Of a stretch of DNA of 64,000 bases, positions 1 to 12,100 are shown piece after piece. The notes under the pieces are model-generated. The model saw only the letters and a program-made list of their open reading frames with translations. It was not told the DNA's origin and searched no databases. A program made the translations under genes and the position numbers. How positions within the stretch are numbered: position 1 is the first letter of the stretch; every line of letters begins with the position of its first letter. Source of the stretch: Xiphias gladius (Eukaryota > Chordata > Actinopteri > Istiophoriformes > Xiphiidae); the NCBI RefSeq assembly GCF_016859285.1, contig NW_024401808.1, forward strand, positions 124,001 through 188,000, written 5' to 3'.

Positions 1-1210
1 AACCTGTTGCGACTTACCCGAAATTTTGGGTATGTGATCCAACAATCATGACGGTCCTTAGTTGCTACGTGTAACAATTTATGCAGATTGGACTTCAAAC
101 TAAGATGATATCGAAAAGGTTTGTTTTGCATATTTTTCACCTTTGTATAAAAGGACCACCTAGTAGCCAATATGCACCAACTTTTGCAGAGAACCTGAGT
201 GTGGCATGGCAAACTTTTGGCCCAAGTTTTGTGTTAATCAGACTGACCTATGTAAAAATATGACATCACTTCCTTTGAATGAGTTTTTCATTTGTAATTT
301 TTGCATTTTTTGGAGTAGTTGTGAAGTGACCATTCAAAATGGGGTTGTTATCTCATTAATAGTAAAATATTCACATATTTCACGTCATTGCTGTTTTATG
401 ATATTAATAATAATATATCCTATTTGTCAGATACCTGATCAGAAAATACTGGACCACAAATTCAAAAGGATTGCTGTGACACATACACTCACTTGCCAAT
501 TTATGAGGTACACCTAGATAGAACTAATGCAGTATAATACAACAGGTCTGCAATAAATCATCCCTTCATGAGGATTATAATGTTCAAATTTGATTGAATC
601 TGGCTGAAAGAGGTGTTGGTTTATTTTAATGGTCATTTTGGAGGCTGTAATTTGTGGTGCTGTTGAACTATACTGAGTAATACTGAGAGTTGTTCCCAAA
701 TTGTTGTTAGCCTTAATTCATATAAATAGGATGGACAAATTACAGCCTACACAATGACAGTTAACTTTGTGTCAGTCAACTAATACTTTCAGTTCTACTA
801 AAGAGTTATATAAATACTCAAATTTTTTTCAAAATCAATTCTTTTTCTGGCTGACAGAAGAGAATGTTTACTGGCCCGGTATGTTGGTTAATAATAACCA
901 TTAAAAATAACCCTTTCTTCAATTGATAATGCACTATTAATTTTAATTACTGAATTTTAAAAAATAGAAAAAAAACGAATTGTGGCATGTAAAAAAGTTT
1001 AGAAACTCTGCTAAGTCAGTACTTTTAATCGCAGATTTTATATACAGTAAATATTGTGCAGACCAGTTACAAATTTTATGCAAGGTTTGAGTTGTTGTCA
1101 TCATAATTTGGTAATCTGGAGCTGTAGTCTGGGGGTTTATTGGAAGGGGCTTCTCACAATGGATCACCATAAAGTCTCAATTCAATTATTAAATTTAGGA
1201 TGCATTACAG
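1..1210. other. Non-coding stretch, AT-rich
   Basis: No protein family, tRNA or clear terminal repeat was recognised here. Reading frames are short and broken on both strands. The first 250 bases have the flavour of a dispersed repeat but I could not pair them with another copy in the window. Confidence 0.5.
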
Positions 1211-1299
1211 CAAATCAAATCTGAAATGCTTGTCTACTTTGACAAAAAAAAAAATTGTATAATTCATGTCAGCCTGAATAACATTCAAGGATCGCTAAC

Positions 1300-1800
1300 T
1301 TCACATGGGAACAAGTGTCTGAACTGGAACAGAGTTAGCTCAAATGAGGACAACATTCATGACTTGGTTAAATGTGTGGACACTCTTGAAAAAGAAAATC
1401 CCTGCCTTAAAGTTAGGGTGGATAATGCTGAAAACAGAAGTCGATCTTTGGATCTGAATTTCATTCATGTTCCTGAAAAGTCTGAGGGCTGTGATGTTGT
1501 TGGCTTCATGAAACAACTCATCTTGCTTCTTCTTGGCAAAAAGAAATTTTCCAGCTTCCCCAGTCATTGAATGGGAGCGCTGTTCTCCCACCTTGCTGTG
1601 ACAAGATGCTCGAGGTATACTTGGTAAAACTTCTTCACTTCCTGAACAAGGTGAGGATACTTCGGCTTGCAAGGAGTAATCACTGGCTCTTGTATAATGG
1701 AGTTCACATCTATCCAGACTTCAGCACTGAGCTGCTCATGAAACTCTGGACCTGAACATGAAATACTCACTGTCTTTTCTCTGTGACTTCGCACCAAGTT
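1300..1800 (+). pseudogene. L1-like LINE ORF1 relic (RNA-binding ORF1 protein)
   Basis: Two adjacent frames carry successive parts of an L1/Tx1-type ORF1 protein. Frame one (about 1226-1570) has a coiled-coil-like stretch ending in AENRSRSLDL, then IHVPEKSEG, the usual 'ENRSRR...GIPE.SEG' signature. Frame two (1567-1755) has KVRILRLARS, LLYNGVHIYPD and a following FSTEL, the usual C-terminal 'R.KE.ILR.AR...L.Y.G..I.FYPDLS' signature. A frameshift near 1565 and the lack of an upstream start show that the copy is dead. In intact L1-type elements ORF1p coats the element RNA. No matching L1 RT follows; the next element is a different LINE clade. Confidence 0.7.
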
Positions 1801-1834
1801 CTCCATAATGGGATAAGTCCGTGGTGTATACACA

Positions 1835-2330
1835 GTATGATCTTTATCATTCTAAAGCCTGCTCCTATATTTTTTCCTACTGTAATCGGCAGTGTTACTT
1901 CACTATTTCTAATGGAATGGACTATAAACAGGATATGTCAATAGCCTGAGTAGACGTAACGTTATTTTGAAGCTATACAGTACACCTCTTTCTCCTCCAT
2001 TATTGCCAATAGTATTATACTATGTAACATAGTATTATATACCTTCTTAGATTTGGAAAGTAAATCGAGTTACCCGGTTTGGTCTGGTTTACTGACTGTC
2101 AGGAATTATTGAAATTATGTGAACAAACTGTGCTCAAGACTGCTTTTTTGCATTTAAACATGCTGAGTGTCTGCCTCATGGCATTATAGTTTTTTTTACA
2201 TGCAAATCTTTATGGTTTGTTTGTTTTTTGTCTTGTTTCTGTTTTGTATGTGTCTGTATGCGAGGTCTGGTCTGGCTCTCTCCTCTTCTCATCCCTCTCT
2301 CATCTGACTAGCTACCTATGTATGCAATTT
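1835..2330. other. Non-coding stretch between LINE relics
   Basis: AT-rich sequence with T-runs. A pyrimidine-rich patch sits just before the Rex1/CR1-like fragment. No coding signature was seen. Confidence 0.45.
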
Positions 2331-2334
2331 TCAT

Positions 2335-3440
2335 ACTAATTTACTATTTTCTACAGCATTAATACTGTAAAAGGTTTAAGAGTTACCCATCTGAACATTA
2401 GTAGCCTTCTCCCAAAAATTGACCTTCTGAGAGCCTAGGTTTCTCACTATAGACCTAATGTCATTTTGCTCTCCGAAATTTGGTTAAGCAGTATTATTTC
2501 TGATGAGGAAATCCAAATTAAGGACTGTGTTCTGATTAGATTAGATATGGTTATTAGTTGTTTTTTACCCAGATAGGATTATTACGTTTGGGGTGCTTTC
2601 TGATTGTTCTAGTGACCATTCCCAATATTTTCTGTATTTGGAAGATTAAAAATCCCCTATTTTCCTCCAAGATGCATAAGAATGAGGCTGTGAAAAACAT
2701 ATATATTGATCACTATATTCTTAATGTTACTGCAAAAGACTGGTATTGGTTTCAGCTCATACCATATGTAGAAGATGCATGGAACTTTCTTTTGAGTGAA
2801 TTTATTAAAGTTGTTGAAAAGCATGCCCCCTGGAAAACAATGAAAGTTAAAGGTAGACATTTACCATGGATTAGTTAGATAAGATTCGATAAGTCTTTTT
2901 AAAGTTAGAGATAATGCTTTGGCAAAACATTGAACAACTCAGCATCCAGCTGATTGGGAAACATAAACATTTAGGAAATCTTTGTATGACAAAAACTAGG
3001 AATGCTAAGCCCAACTATTATAGAAATAGACTTTCTCAAGAGTTTTCTAACCTTAAACTGTTTTGAAACAGGCTGAAAAGTATCCTTAATCCCAATAAAT
3101 GCTCTGTTGCGCATAACAATGCTGATGAAGTTGTCCATGACCCTGCTATTATTTTTAAAGTTTTCAATCATCATTTTTCCTCTGTTTGTAGTTTTACTGT
3201 TCTGTTTCACTTTACTTAAATAATCATATTAGCAATTCAACTACCAGTAATAATAATATAGTCAATTCAACTACCAGTGGCTCAGTTTCTTTAAGATGTA
3301 TTTTACCTACTGAAATTATGAAAGTTATCTCTGCCCTAAATGTTGGTTGTGCTCTACTGGACCTGATGGTTTAGAGACTCCATTTATAAAATAAGCCTCT
3401 GAAGGGCTTATTTTCCTACCTTCCAACCTATTTAATCTGT
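2335..3440 (+). pseudogene. Rex1/CR1-like LINE fragment: endonuclease and N-terminal RT region
   Basis: Conceptual translation across frames gives an apurinic endonuclease start (HLNISSLLPKIDLLRA, near 2390, then LLSEIWLS), a linker with ENxxW-like and HAPWKTMKVKGR motifs (about 2660-2875), RNAKPNYY (about 3000), and TGPDGLETPFIK at about 3360, the conserved 'GPDGL' entry to the reverse transcriptase. Several stops and frameshifts interrupt it, including one just after GPDGLETPFIK. The later RT motifs of this clade are absent: at about 3440 the sequence switches to an L2-type RT. The exact clade (Rex1 versus another CR1 relative) is inferred from motif style only. Confidence 0.65.
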
Positions 3441-3477
3441 CCATGGTTTAGATGAACAATGTCTTCATCTAAACCAT
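3388..3477. repeat. Two adjacent hairpins at a LINE-LINE junction
   Basis: Hairpin 1: arms 3388-3397 and 3405-3414, 10 bp, exact, loop 7. Hairpin 2: arms 3443-3456 and 3464-3477, 14 bp, exact, loop 7. The second sits where the Rex1/CR1-like reading (FNLS) ends and the L2 reading (PSTCLLDPSPTRLL) starts. The related L2 copy near 31685 has the right arm sequence but not the inverted left arm. Confidence 0.8.
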
Positions 3478-5020
3478 CAACCTGTCTCTTAGACCCCAGC
3501 CCAACTAGGCTGCTTAAGGAAATTTTACCCTTAGTTAGCACCTCTTTACTAGATATTATGAATGTGTCTTTATAAACAGGATATGAACCACAGTCCTTTA
3601 AAACAGCTGTAATTAAACCTCTTCTTAAAAAGCCTACTCTTGATCCAGATGTTTTAGCCAACTATAGATCCATATCTAACCTTCCCTTTCTCTCTAAGAT
3701 CCTTGAGAAAGCTGTCGCCAACCAGTTGTGTGACTCTTTACATAGTAATAGTTTATTTGAGGCTTTTCAGTCAGGATTTAGAGTGCATTATAGCACAGAG
3801 AAAGCACTGGTTAAAGTTACAAATTACCTTCTAATTGCATCGGACAAGTGACTTGACTTTGTACTTGTCTTGTTAGGTCATAGTGCTGCATTTGATACCA
3901 TTGACCATCATATCCTATTACAGAGACTGGAACATTTAATTGGTATTAAAGGAACTGCTCTAAGCTGGTTTAGGTCCTATTTATTAGATTGATTTCAGTT
4001 TGTGTACGTTAATGATAAATCCTCCATATACTCAAAAATTAGTCACGGAGTTTCACAAGGTTCTGTGCTTGGACCAGTTCTATGCACCTCATATATGCTT
4101 CATTAGGCAATATTATTAGGAAACACTCCATAAACTTCCATTGTTATGCAGATGCAGATGACCAGAAACTTTCTGCTGTTAAACTCAGACAAAACTGAAG
4201 TTATTGTACTTGGCCTGCAACACCTCAGAAACATATTATCTAATGATACAGTTACTCTGGATGGCATTGCCCTGGCCTCCAGCACCACTGTTAGGAATCT
4301 CTGAGTTCTCTTTGATCAGAATATATCCTTTAACTCCCACATAGAACAAACTTAAAGGACTGTCTTTTTTCACCTACATAACATTGCAAAAATCGGGCAC
4401 ATCCGGTCTCCAAAAGATGAAGAAAAACTAGTCTGTGCTTTTATTACTTCTAGGCTTGATTATTGCAACTCCTTATCAGGCTATCCAAAAGAATCTTTGA
4501 ATATTCTCCTGCTGATCCAGAATGCTGCAGTGCAAGTACTGACAGAAACTAAGAAAACAGATCATATTTCTCCTGTGTTAGCTTCTCTGCATTAGATCCT
4601 TGTAAAATCCAGAACAGAATTTAAAATCCTTCTCCTCACCTACAAAGCCTTTAATGGTAAGGCACCATCATATCTTACAGAGCTCATAGTACGCTATTAC
4701 CCCAATAAAACACTGCACTCCCAGAGCTCAGGCTTACTTGTGGTTCCTAGAGTCTCCAAAAGTAGAACAGGAGGCAGAGCCTTCAGTTATCAGGCTCCTC
4801 TACTGTGGAACCATCTTCCAATTTGGGCCCGGGAGGCAGGCACCCTCTCCACATTTAAGAGTAGGCTTAAAACCTTCCTTTTGTTTAAAGCTTATAGTTA
4901 GGGCTGGCTCAGGCTTAGCTTGAACGACCCTCTAGTTATTCTGCTATAGGCCTAGACTGCCGAGGGACTTCCCATAATGCACCGACCTCCTCTCTCCTCC
5001 TCTCCCTCTGCAGGATGCAA
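3440..5020 (+). pseudogene. L2-type LINE fragment: reverse transcriptase, C-terminal region and part of 3' UTR
   Basis: Translation over several frames gives [30 protein letters not shown] (about 3637-3700), [40 protein letters not shown], then FLLLNSDKTEVIVLG (about 4165) and C-terminal LDYCNSLSG, LLLTYKAFNG and a GGRAFSYQAPLLWN block (about 4770). The YxDD-containing stretch is missing between 4100 and 4160, so the catalytic palm is deleted. Many stops are present. The 3' part (about 4955-5015) matches the 3' UTR of the L2 copies at 32310 and 44050 (TTCCCATAATGCACC-type block) but stops short of the terminal repeat tail. Confidence 0.8.
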
Positions 5021-5735
5021 AAAGTTAAATTCTATCTATTTATTAAAATACAGCAGTGTCTTAAAGATTGAGGTTGCTTACAGAGCTCTGGACCAGACTA
5101 TGCATCCCTGACAAGCATACAGCATATACATCAGTTCACGAAGTCTGAGTGTCTATTCTCTCCCTGGTCCGGCAGATATCAGGTTTAAACATTGTAAATA
5201 ACATTGTCGGCACGGTCATCTTCTTATTGGCTGAGACCTCCGTCACTCCTCAGGTATGTGCCTCCCTCGTACGGACATTTCACTCTGGACATGATTGACT
5301 CTCCCTATTTAACGACTTATCTGTAGAAAAGAGGTAGAAAAAGACAAAAAACACTACACTACACTGCACCCAAGGACATTTTTTCATTTCTGTTTAGTAC
5401 TAGCACCTGAGTTTAATAAGCACCATAAACTGCTTTCTTTTAGTCTCATAGTAAGATAATATATAAAAACACATAAAAATAACCCTTCAGTGTTGAAAGG
5501 CCGGGAATTGTGTTCGCTGCTGCATAAGGATATAAAGGTCCCCGTTCTGAATGCCACTTCAAGTCTCTTCATCCTTTTCAGCAGAGTGGTCCGGAATGCT
5601 AAAGCTAGTGACAGTCAGTAAGTTACTGTGCACGAGAGACAAAAAAAATTCCACGGACGGAGGAAGAAAATGGTGGGACTCGGAGGTAATGCTAAGATTG
5701 ACACTAAGAGACATGTCAAGTAAGTCAAAATGTCA
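5020..5735. other. Non-coding stretch upstream of the gypsy copy
   Basis: This could contain the decayed 5' LTR and leader of the Ty3/gypsy copy that follows, but no second LTR copy was found after 9180 and no primer-binding site was recognised. Confidence 0.3.
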
Positions 5736-5737
5736 GC

Positions 5738-6567
5738 ATGGTGGAAATAAGAGAGACTATTCGAGCTAATATGGACTCAGTTAACCAAGCAGACGACAGA
5801 TACGCCGACAGTGGAGACAGCAGCAACTCCTTCCTGGCTAGCATGGAGCTAACTTTACTAACAGTTGGAGCAGCAGCCCACTCGCAGACACCGCTGCTCG
5901 AGGTAGCACAGCCACTCACCCCACCGTCCTCAGCACTGACTAACTCTTTCCTAACTCCGGCAAAACAGGAAAACGCAGCAGGTGGTGCGTTAAAAAGTTT
6001 TCAACAAGGAGACTATATTGGCTCTAGAAATATGGCATCCCCAGTCGCAGCCTTATCATATGGGATGGAATATAATATAACTCAAACCTCTGCTCTCAAT
6101 ACTGGTGGGCAATCCGATGAACTGTAACTATAGGAGGACAGACACCCCAGTTGCTCTGGCCCATGCATTGTCCCCTTGGCAGGCTGTCACCCTTCACACC
6201 ATGTATGCCCCAGTCTGTGATCAGTGTGTATATCTTTACCAACGCAGGGGCCGATGCTAAGGTGGTGCAAAAGCTACTGGAGGAGCTACTGGTATTGACA
6301 ACCAGAAGGGCTGCCAGAGCAGTCACACAGTTGATGCAACCAGGCCATCCGAGCTCTGCAGAACGCAGAGCCAGGGCAGCCATGGTACATAAGGATGCTA
6401 ATGTGTTGGCACTTGGGGAGCCAGTTGGCATAGCTGTTTGGCCCATTGATCCACCAGAAAGGGTGCCAAGAAATTTCACGATCAGTGGCGACCGACAAAA
6501 ACAAATGTGTAAAAATTACTGCTCTGGTGTAGGACATTTGCTGAAAAACTGCCCCTCGCCCCGTTAA
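5738..6567 (+). pseudogene. Gag-like region of the gypsy copy, with zinc knuckle
   Basis: Two open segments (5738-6127 and 6151-6567) are separated by a stop. The second contains an Ala/Arg-rich helical stretch (KVVQKLLEELLVLTTRRAAR) and ends with a CCHC-type zinc knuckle at 6508-6552. The knuckle reads C-x3-C-x4-H-x4-C, with one residue too many in the first spacing compared with the usual C-x2-C. Gag packages element RNA. Assignment of the first segment as gag is by position only. Confidence 0.55.
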
Positions 6568-6603
6568 CAGCATGCCCAGCCGCACTGGTGGCTCACGTTT
6601 GTT

Positions 6604-7050
6604 GTGCAGACGCAGCAATCCACCAACATCCCCATCAGAGTCTTTAACCCTGGTGCTGCACCTGTGATCTTCAAGAGAGGGGCTTTGGCCAGGGTTCTTC
6701 AGCCAGCAAAGGTGTTGGGGGAAGTGGAGTCCCAGCCACTAAGGGCCCCAGCGGCGCCCAAGCCTATTAACCCTGTCTCTGCTTCTGTTTCCGGCCACCT
6801 GTAGGTCCTGTACACCTACAGCTGGAAGGATGACCATGGTAGGCTGGCCCACCTGCTGCAGTCTTACAATGATGTTTTCTTTACAGGGCCCACTGACCTC
6901 AGCCACACTAACCTTCAGCAGCATGATATCCTGACCACCCCAGGGCCACCTGTGAAACAGTCACCACACAGAATGGCCAGAAACAAGCAGAGTGTGGCAG
7001 ACCAGCAGGTGCAGCGGATCCTGGAAACTGGTGTAACCCAACCCAGTTAA
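6604..7050 (+). pseudogene. Protease-to-RT linker of the gypsy copy
   Basis: The segment from 6604 reads TNIPIRVFNPGAAPVIF followed by KRGALARVL, the conserved stretch between protease and RT in Ty3/gypsy polyproteins. It is followed in another frame by LAHLLQSYNDVFFTGPTDLS and an RILETGV-like motif just before the RT. The protease DSG/DTG catalytic triad was not found. Stops occur at about 6802 and 7049. Confidence 0.55.
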
Positions 7051-7072
7051 CAGCTGGGCTGCTCCGATTGTA

Positions 7073-7582
7073 ATGGTGAGGAAGAAGGATGAGAGCCCTT
7101 TGCTGTATGTGTATTATGGCCCCTTGAATGGATGGACTATTAAAGATGGCTATCCCATGCCATGCATCCAGGACACCCTTGACACGCTATCCACTGCCAA
7201 GAACTTAAGTACACTGGACTTAACATTAGGGTACTGGCAGGTGGAAATGACACAGAAAGGCTGCAAGGCTGCTGCTTTCTGTATTTGGAAAGGATTATTT
7301 GAGTGGAACATGATGCCTTTTGGACTCTGTAATGCGCCGGCCACATTCCAAAAGATCATGGATCATTTCATGGCTGGGCTGCAGTGGGAGATGCGCTTGG
7401 TGTATCTAAATGACATTATAGTCCTGGTGCAGGATAGCACCGAAATGTTGGAGCGGCTCAGTCAAGTGTTCACCAGACTACATGAAGCTGACCTAAATCT
7501 GAAACCTTTCAAGTGCTGCTTGTCTCCGGGAGCAGGTGGCTTACCTGGACCACGTCTTTTCCACCAAAGGTGTCGCTACTGA
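7073..7582 (+). pseudogene. Ty3/gypsy reverse transcriptase fragment
   Basis: Motifs in order: YYGPLNGWTIKDGYPMPCIQ (the R.LN..T..D.YP.P.I block), STLDLTLGYWQVEMT (catalytic Asp of motif A in LDL), FEWNMMPFGLCNAPATFQ (motif B) and YLNDIIVL at 7403-7426. The last is the active-site box. It normally reads Y-x-D-D; here the first Asp (codon 7409-7411) is Asn, so the polymerase site is damaged independently of the frameshifts. The frame ends at 7582; the RT connection continues in another frame from about 7536. Confidence 0.85.
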
Positions 7583-8015
7583 CCCTCAAAAGGTTCAAAA
7601 GGTTATTGAGTGGTTCACAGCCCAAAACATCTCAGAGGTGCGTCACTTCATCGGCTTGGCTTTGTACTACCAACTTTTTGTACCAAATTTTGCAACAGTG
7701 GCCAAACTTCTCCATGAACTCACCAAGAAGTACGCATACTTTGACTGGACAGATGAATGCCAGAAGGTATTTGAGGAATTGAAAGGTCCACTGACATCAG
7801 CATCTGTTCTAGGCTACCCCCTCAATAGTGGTGAGTTATTCCTAAACACTGACGCTAGTGACTGGGGAATGGGAGCAGTTCTTTCCCAAGTGCAAGGGGG
7901 CGAGGACAGGGTTCTAGCCTATGGGATCAAGCGATTGTCAGCTCCAGAGCAAAATTACGGCACCACCAGGGGAAAGCTTCTGACAGCAGTGGAATTCACC
8001 TCCCATTTCACATAG
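7536..8015 (+). pseudogene. RT connection and RNase H fragment of the gypsy copy
   Basis: This frame continues the RT C-terminus (VFSTKGVATDPQKVQKVIEW, then RHFIGLALYYQLFVPNFA) and passes into RNase H with LNTDASDWGMGAVLSQ (Asp of the DAS box at about 7852) and YGTTRGKLLTAVEF, where the usual reading is YS.TE.E.LA.V. The catalytic Glu position of that box is occupied by Gly. It stops at 8013-8015; the rest of RNase H (FARWLEKLAEYDF, about 8080) lies in another frame. Confidence 0.8.
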
Positions 8016-8429
8016 TACCTGCTCGGGAGATAATTCACCATCCAGACTGACCAGGCTGAGGGGGCCAGAGGGTCATTTTGCTCGTTGGCTTGAAAAACTG
8101 GCAGAGTATGATTTCCAGGTGCTTCATCGTCTAGTGAGATTCCACCAAAATGCAGACGCACTTTCTAGGTGATCCTGCCAAAAGCTGTGTACATGCACAT
8201 TGTCAGAGCCTAACCTCGGTACCCAGTGCCAGCGAAATGGTTTGCAGTGCAACCTGGCTGACAGTTCGTCTGAAGTAACTCCTACAGAGCAATCTCCAGT
8301 GGGGGTAGTTGAGGCATATGGCAGCAATGGGGGCTGTCCTGCAGCCGAGACAAAGTTTTCCCCAGTAAGGGTAGTGGACTGTGCTGAGGAAATTTTAACT
8401 GCATAGAAGGTAAAGCGTTTTACCTGCAG

Positions 8430-9180
8430 CTCCTGCTGCCTCACATGTACCATACCTCTGTGTTGGAACAGATGCATGATGGCCCAGAGGGTGGCCACTT
8501 TGGGGTGGAGAGGACCCTCAAGTGCCTTAAGACCAGGTACTATTGGTACACAATGAGGGACAATGTCACCCTGTGGTGCCAGACCTGCAACGATTGTACT
8601 GAAAAAGCTTGCCCTAAGAAAACTCCTCAGGCAGCCATGGGCACAGTGCAAGTTGGCACCCTCATGGAAAGGATAGCAGTGAGCCTAATTGCGATCAGTA
8701 ACCAAGACGGAGAAGCACAATCGCTTCATACTAGTGGTACAGGACTACTTCAACAAATGGGTGGAAGCATATGCAATTCCAAACGAGCAGGCATTGACAG
8801 TAGCTGAAAAGTTGCGTGAGAGTGGTAGTGTACCTATGGAGCCCCACAGTGCCTGCACAGTGACCAGGGCACCAACTTTGAATTGACCGTGTTCCAGGGA
8901 ATGTGTGAAGTGCTGCGAATTGAAAAGACAAGGACCACTCCATTTTAACCCCCCTCAGACAGCCAGGTGGAGCGCTTCAATGCCACCCTACAGAAAATCT
9001 TCCCGCTCAGCAGTGCCACTGGGACTGGGTTGTGATGATCCCATATGCAGTCTTGGCTTATTGTGCAAGCAAACAGCAATTGGATAAGAACACTGGCCAA
9101 GCCCAATACAGAGTGGGCAATGCAGTATGGCAGCTGACTTGGAAAAACCATGTTTTGACGACCCCGAACAATGCCCACGT
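8430..9180 (+). pseudogene. Integrase remains of the gypsy copy
   Basis: The N-terminal HHCC zinc domain is visible at about 8445-8605 (MYHTSVLEQMHDGPEGGHFG, YYWYTMRDNV, CQTCNDC). The catalytic core is split over two frames: FILVVQDYFNKWVEAYAIPN (about 8725-8785), then HSDQGTNFE (about 8852-8880), then QVERFNATLQ (about 8960-8990) carrying the presumed catalytic Glu. Stops at 8807, 8886 and in the stretch before QVERFN break it. The C-terminal domain fades out by about 9170. Confidence 0.75.
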
Positions 9181-12100
9181 TTGATTTGAGATATTATTTA
9201 TAATTTTTCCAAGATCGGCTAACAAACTTCTGTGGGTGTGGTCAAATCATTTCAACCTGCTATAACGCATGAATACTTCATCCAATTGCAACCAAATTTG
9301 GCTCAAATATAAAGACTACGACCATGAAAAAGACCACTTAGTTTCATGCAGATTTGCCACATCTTGTCGATATCTTCTATAATGAATAAGTTATAGATTT
9401 TTTTTTCTAATGGAGTGCATAAAATCACTAATATTTCAAACTGTAAAGGCTACAGAATTGAAACTTGGCAGACTGCTGTGCCACAGTAAACTGCTTCACA
9501 TAGTCATGCCTCCAGCTAAATTTGCTGTGAGCTGGAAGCTGGATGCTAAGTGTGAGCTTTTTCTAGTAGCTAATACTGTAACAAATTACTATATCAATTC
9601 CAGTAATAAGCGCAAAATTGCCACTTGCAGCTATATTATATCATTAGATTATCATTACTGATGAATTATGTCTAAATGACAACTCCATAAGACAAGTAAA
9701 CAGACATGAGTAAAACAGATTAACACTTCATTCATCTATGCAGCTAAAAAACTCAAGTGACTAATGTGTTTTAGTGGAAATTACATGATGGAACTACAGT
9801 ATTTCCAATGGGACATGGATGTAGCACTTTACAGTGGAAGATCCCTGTTCTTGACTACGTTTTCTCTTTTCCACATGACACCTAGATAAAACATTAACAT
9901 TCAAGTTAAGCTGATTGTTTTCGTTTTAAGTTGATGCCATCATCCAGAAGCAGAAAACTGAATGAATCAAAATGAAAATCTAGGAGATCAGGAGACCAGT
10001 TAATGATGTTAAAGAAATGTTGTATTTATTCAGTACAAGAAAAAAAACAACTCAGTGGATGCAGACAAAGAGCGTGAGTTACTACAAATTTCAACAAATA
10101 TAAGCAGTTTCAGGTAACAACTTGAGAGAAAAGACAAATGCGCACTGTCTGTAATAACACAAGGATGAGGGGATAGTAGACAGAGATAGGAGCTGTTCAC
10201 ATGAATTGTGCATGATCAAAGATGAACCATACCATTGTACAGAGCTTCTGCTTCAAGATGTACCTTTTATTTTTTTCCATCATTCTTACACACTATGTAA
10301 CATACAACATGTCCATGTATGAAAACTTGAATACTTGTAACAACCTACAAAATAAGTCACAGTACCAGAGTATCAAATGTTTAAACCAGATTTTTCCTGG
10401 AAGAATAAAAACAAAGCTTAGGAAGACAACCATGAAAATTAAGCACAGTTTTCATTTTATTTTCTGTTACTTAGCAGAGCATTTATTCTTATAATTGGGA
10501 GTATAAGTAGGGATTAAACAAAGATGTGTATACAGTGCGTACAGAACCATATTGTATTCACCAATCAAAAAAAATAATTGGGAGATGCTTTCTTAGTATT
10601 GTGACTTTGATATCTTTAACTTGACTTGGCATCTCATAATTACAATAAAATATCTTGTAAGAGAAAATATATTATGATTACAAGATCTGTATCTTTCTAT
10701 TACAAGATTAAGATCTTGTATTTATGAGAAAATTACAATTTCTATCCTTTAATAACAACTAGAGCATATTTTTGTCTTGATTAATCATAGCTTTATTCTT
10801 TATCAAACTCTTTATCTCTATGCATGAGTACTGATACTTTGGTTAGGAAGGAGAGGGCTGGGAAACAGTTGAAATCAATATGAATATATTTATACAAAAT
10901 CACATGAAATAATCAAATTTCTCTTCAGTGTGATGAATTGTTCCATTGTCATGTATTATGAGACTTCACTCTTCACACATAATCTTCAATAACTCATATT
11001 GTTGGATTTAAAGCAACAATCTGCTGAAATTCTAATTTTGAAAAACCATAGCATGACATGACAGGAGTAATAATATTACAGTCCCTGTGAAATCACTAAA
11101 TGAATTATGGCCCAGCCCTAGTTACTGAATGGCATTTGTTATCAGTGTTTCAACCTTGACTGCGCATATGGATGCATATGTGCAGATTCAATGTTTTCTC
11201 ACCAATATCAATGGCAAATTCCAGCATACTGTGACAGGCAAATTATTCCCCTTATCACTACTAACCTCTAAAGAGAACAAACCCTACTAAATACAGTATG
11301 TACAAATGGCAAATAGAATAATAAATACGGAAGGACATTCTTTTAAGACCTTGGTCCATTATATGACATCCTAAGGCATGAAAAAAAAATCATATTGTGT
11401 TTCAATGACTGAAGGTGTTCTGTGCATGCGTATTTGTACTACAGCTCATTAAACGGTGTTCTAGAAACAGCAAACATCTGCTAGATTTAGTCCAGTTATT
11501 TGCTGTAATACAAGCATGTGGGGCCTGTTTATATTGTCACAATAAAATGATGGTATTGGTGTAAATAATATTCCTATCTTAGACAAAACAACTGATTACT
11601 TAGCTACTCTTACAGCCTTAGCTAAAAGAGCTAAAAGTTTGTCCTGTTGGTGGCAATAGAGGAAAGGTCATGGGGTCATTTAAATCAAAAGGTGTATGTC
11701 TTGGGAGCATAAATATGCTAAGTGAATTTTGTAGCAATCTGCATATTAGGAGACACCCTGTATCCAAAGTTGACATGTTGGACAGAGGGTTAAAAAAAAT
11801 GTTTCAATTAGTCCTGACTGACAATGTCCTGGAATCCCTGACATTTCAGTGAATGAGCAGCTCATAAAAAATATTTAAGGGAAGAATGTTTCAGGAGCAC
11901 ACTCACCGGATTGCAATCTTCCTAGCAACTTATAAGTTGGGAAAAATACGTCCAGTCAGGTGCAAAGTAATATGAATATGCTGACTAAGAAAGGTCCCTT
12001 CCATTAAAGTCAATAGAAGATGCTGGATATAAAGGAGACCATTTCAGTTAAGAGTATTGCTGTAATACTGTAATCCTTTCAACAGTGGTAGCATTGGAGA

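Larger units (their letters stand above)
5735..9180 (+). mobile_element. Degenerate Ty3/gypsy LTR retrotransposon, internal region
   Basis: Gag, protease-adjacent, RT, RNase H and integrase pieces occur in the normal Ty3/gypsy order on one strand over about 3.4 kb, in at least six frame segments with stops. LTRs were not identified. The order RT - RNase H - integrase separates it from Ty1/copia elements, which have integrase before RT. The copy cannot make a working polyprotein. Confidence 0.85.

Noticed and set aside
5020-5735. 5' LTR of the plus-strand gypsy copy
   Set aside because: No matching second LTR downstream and no primer-binding site that I could recognise.
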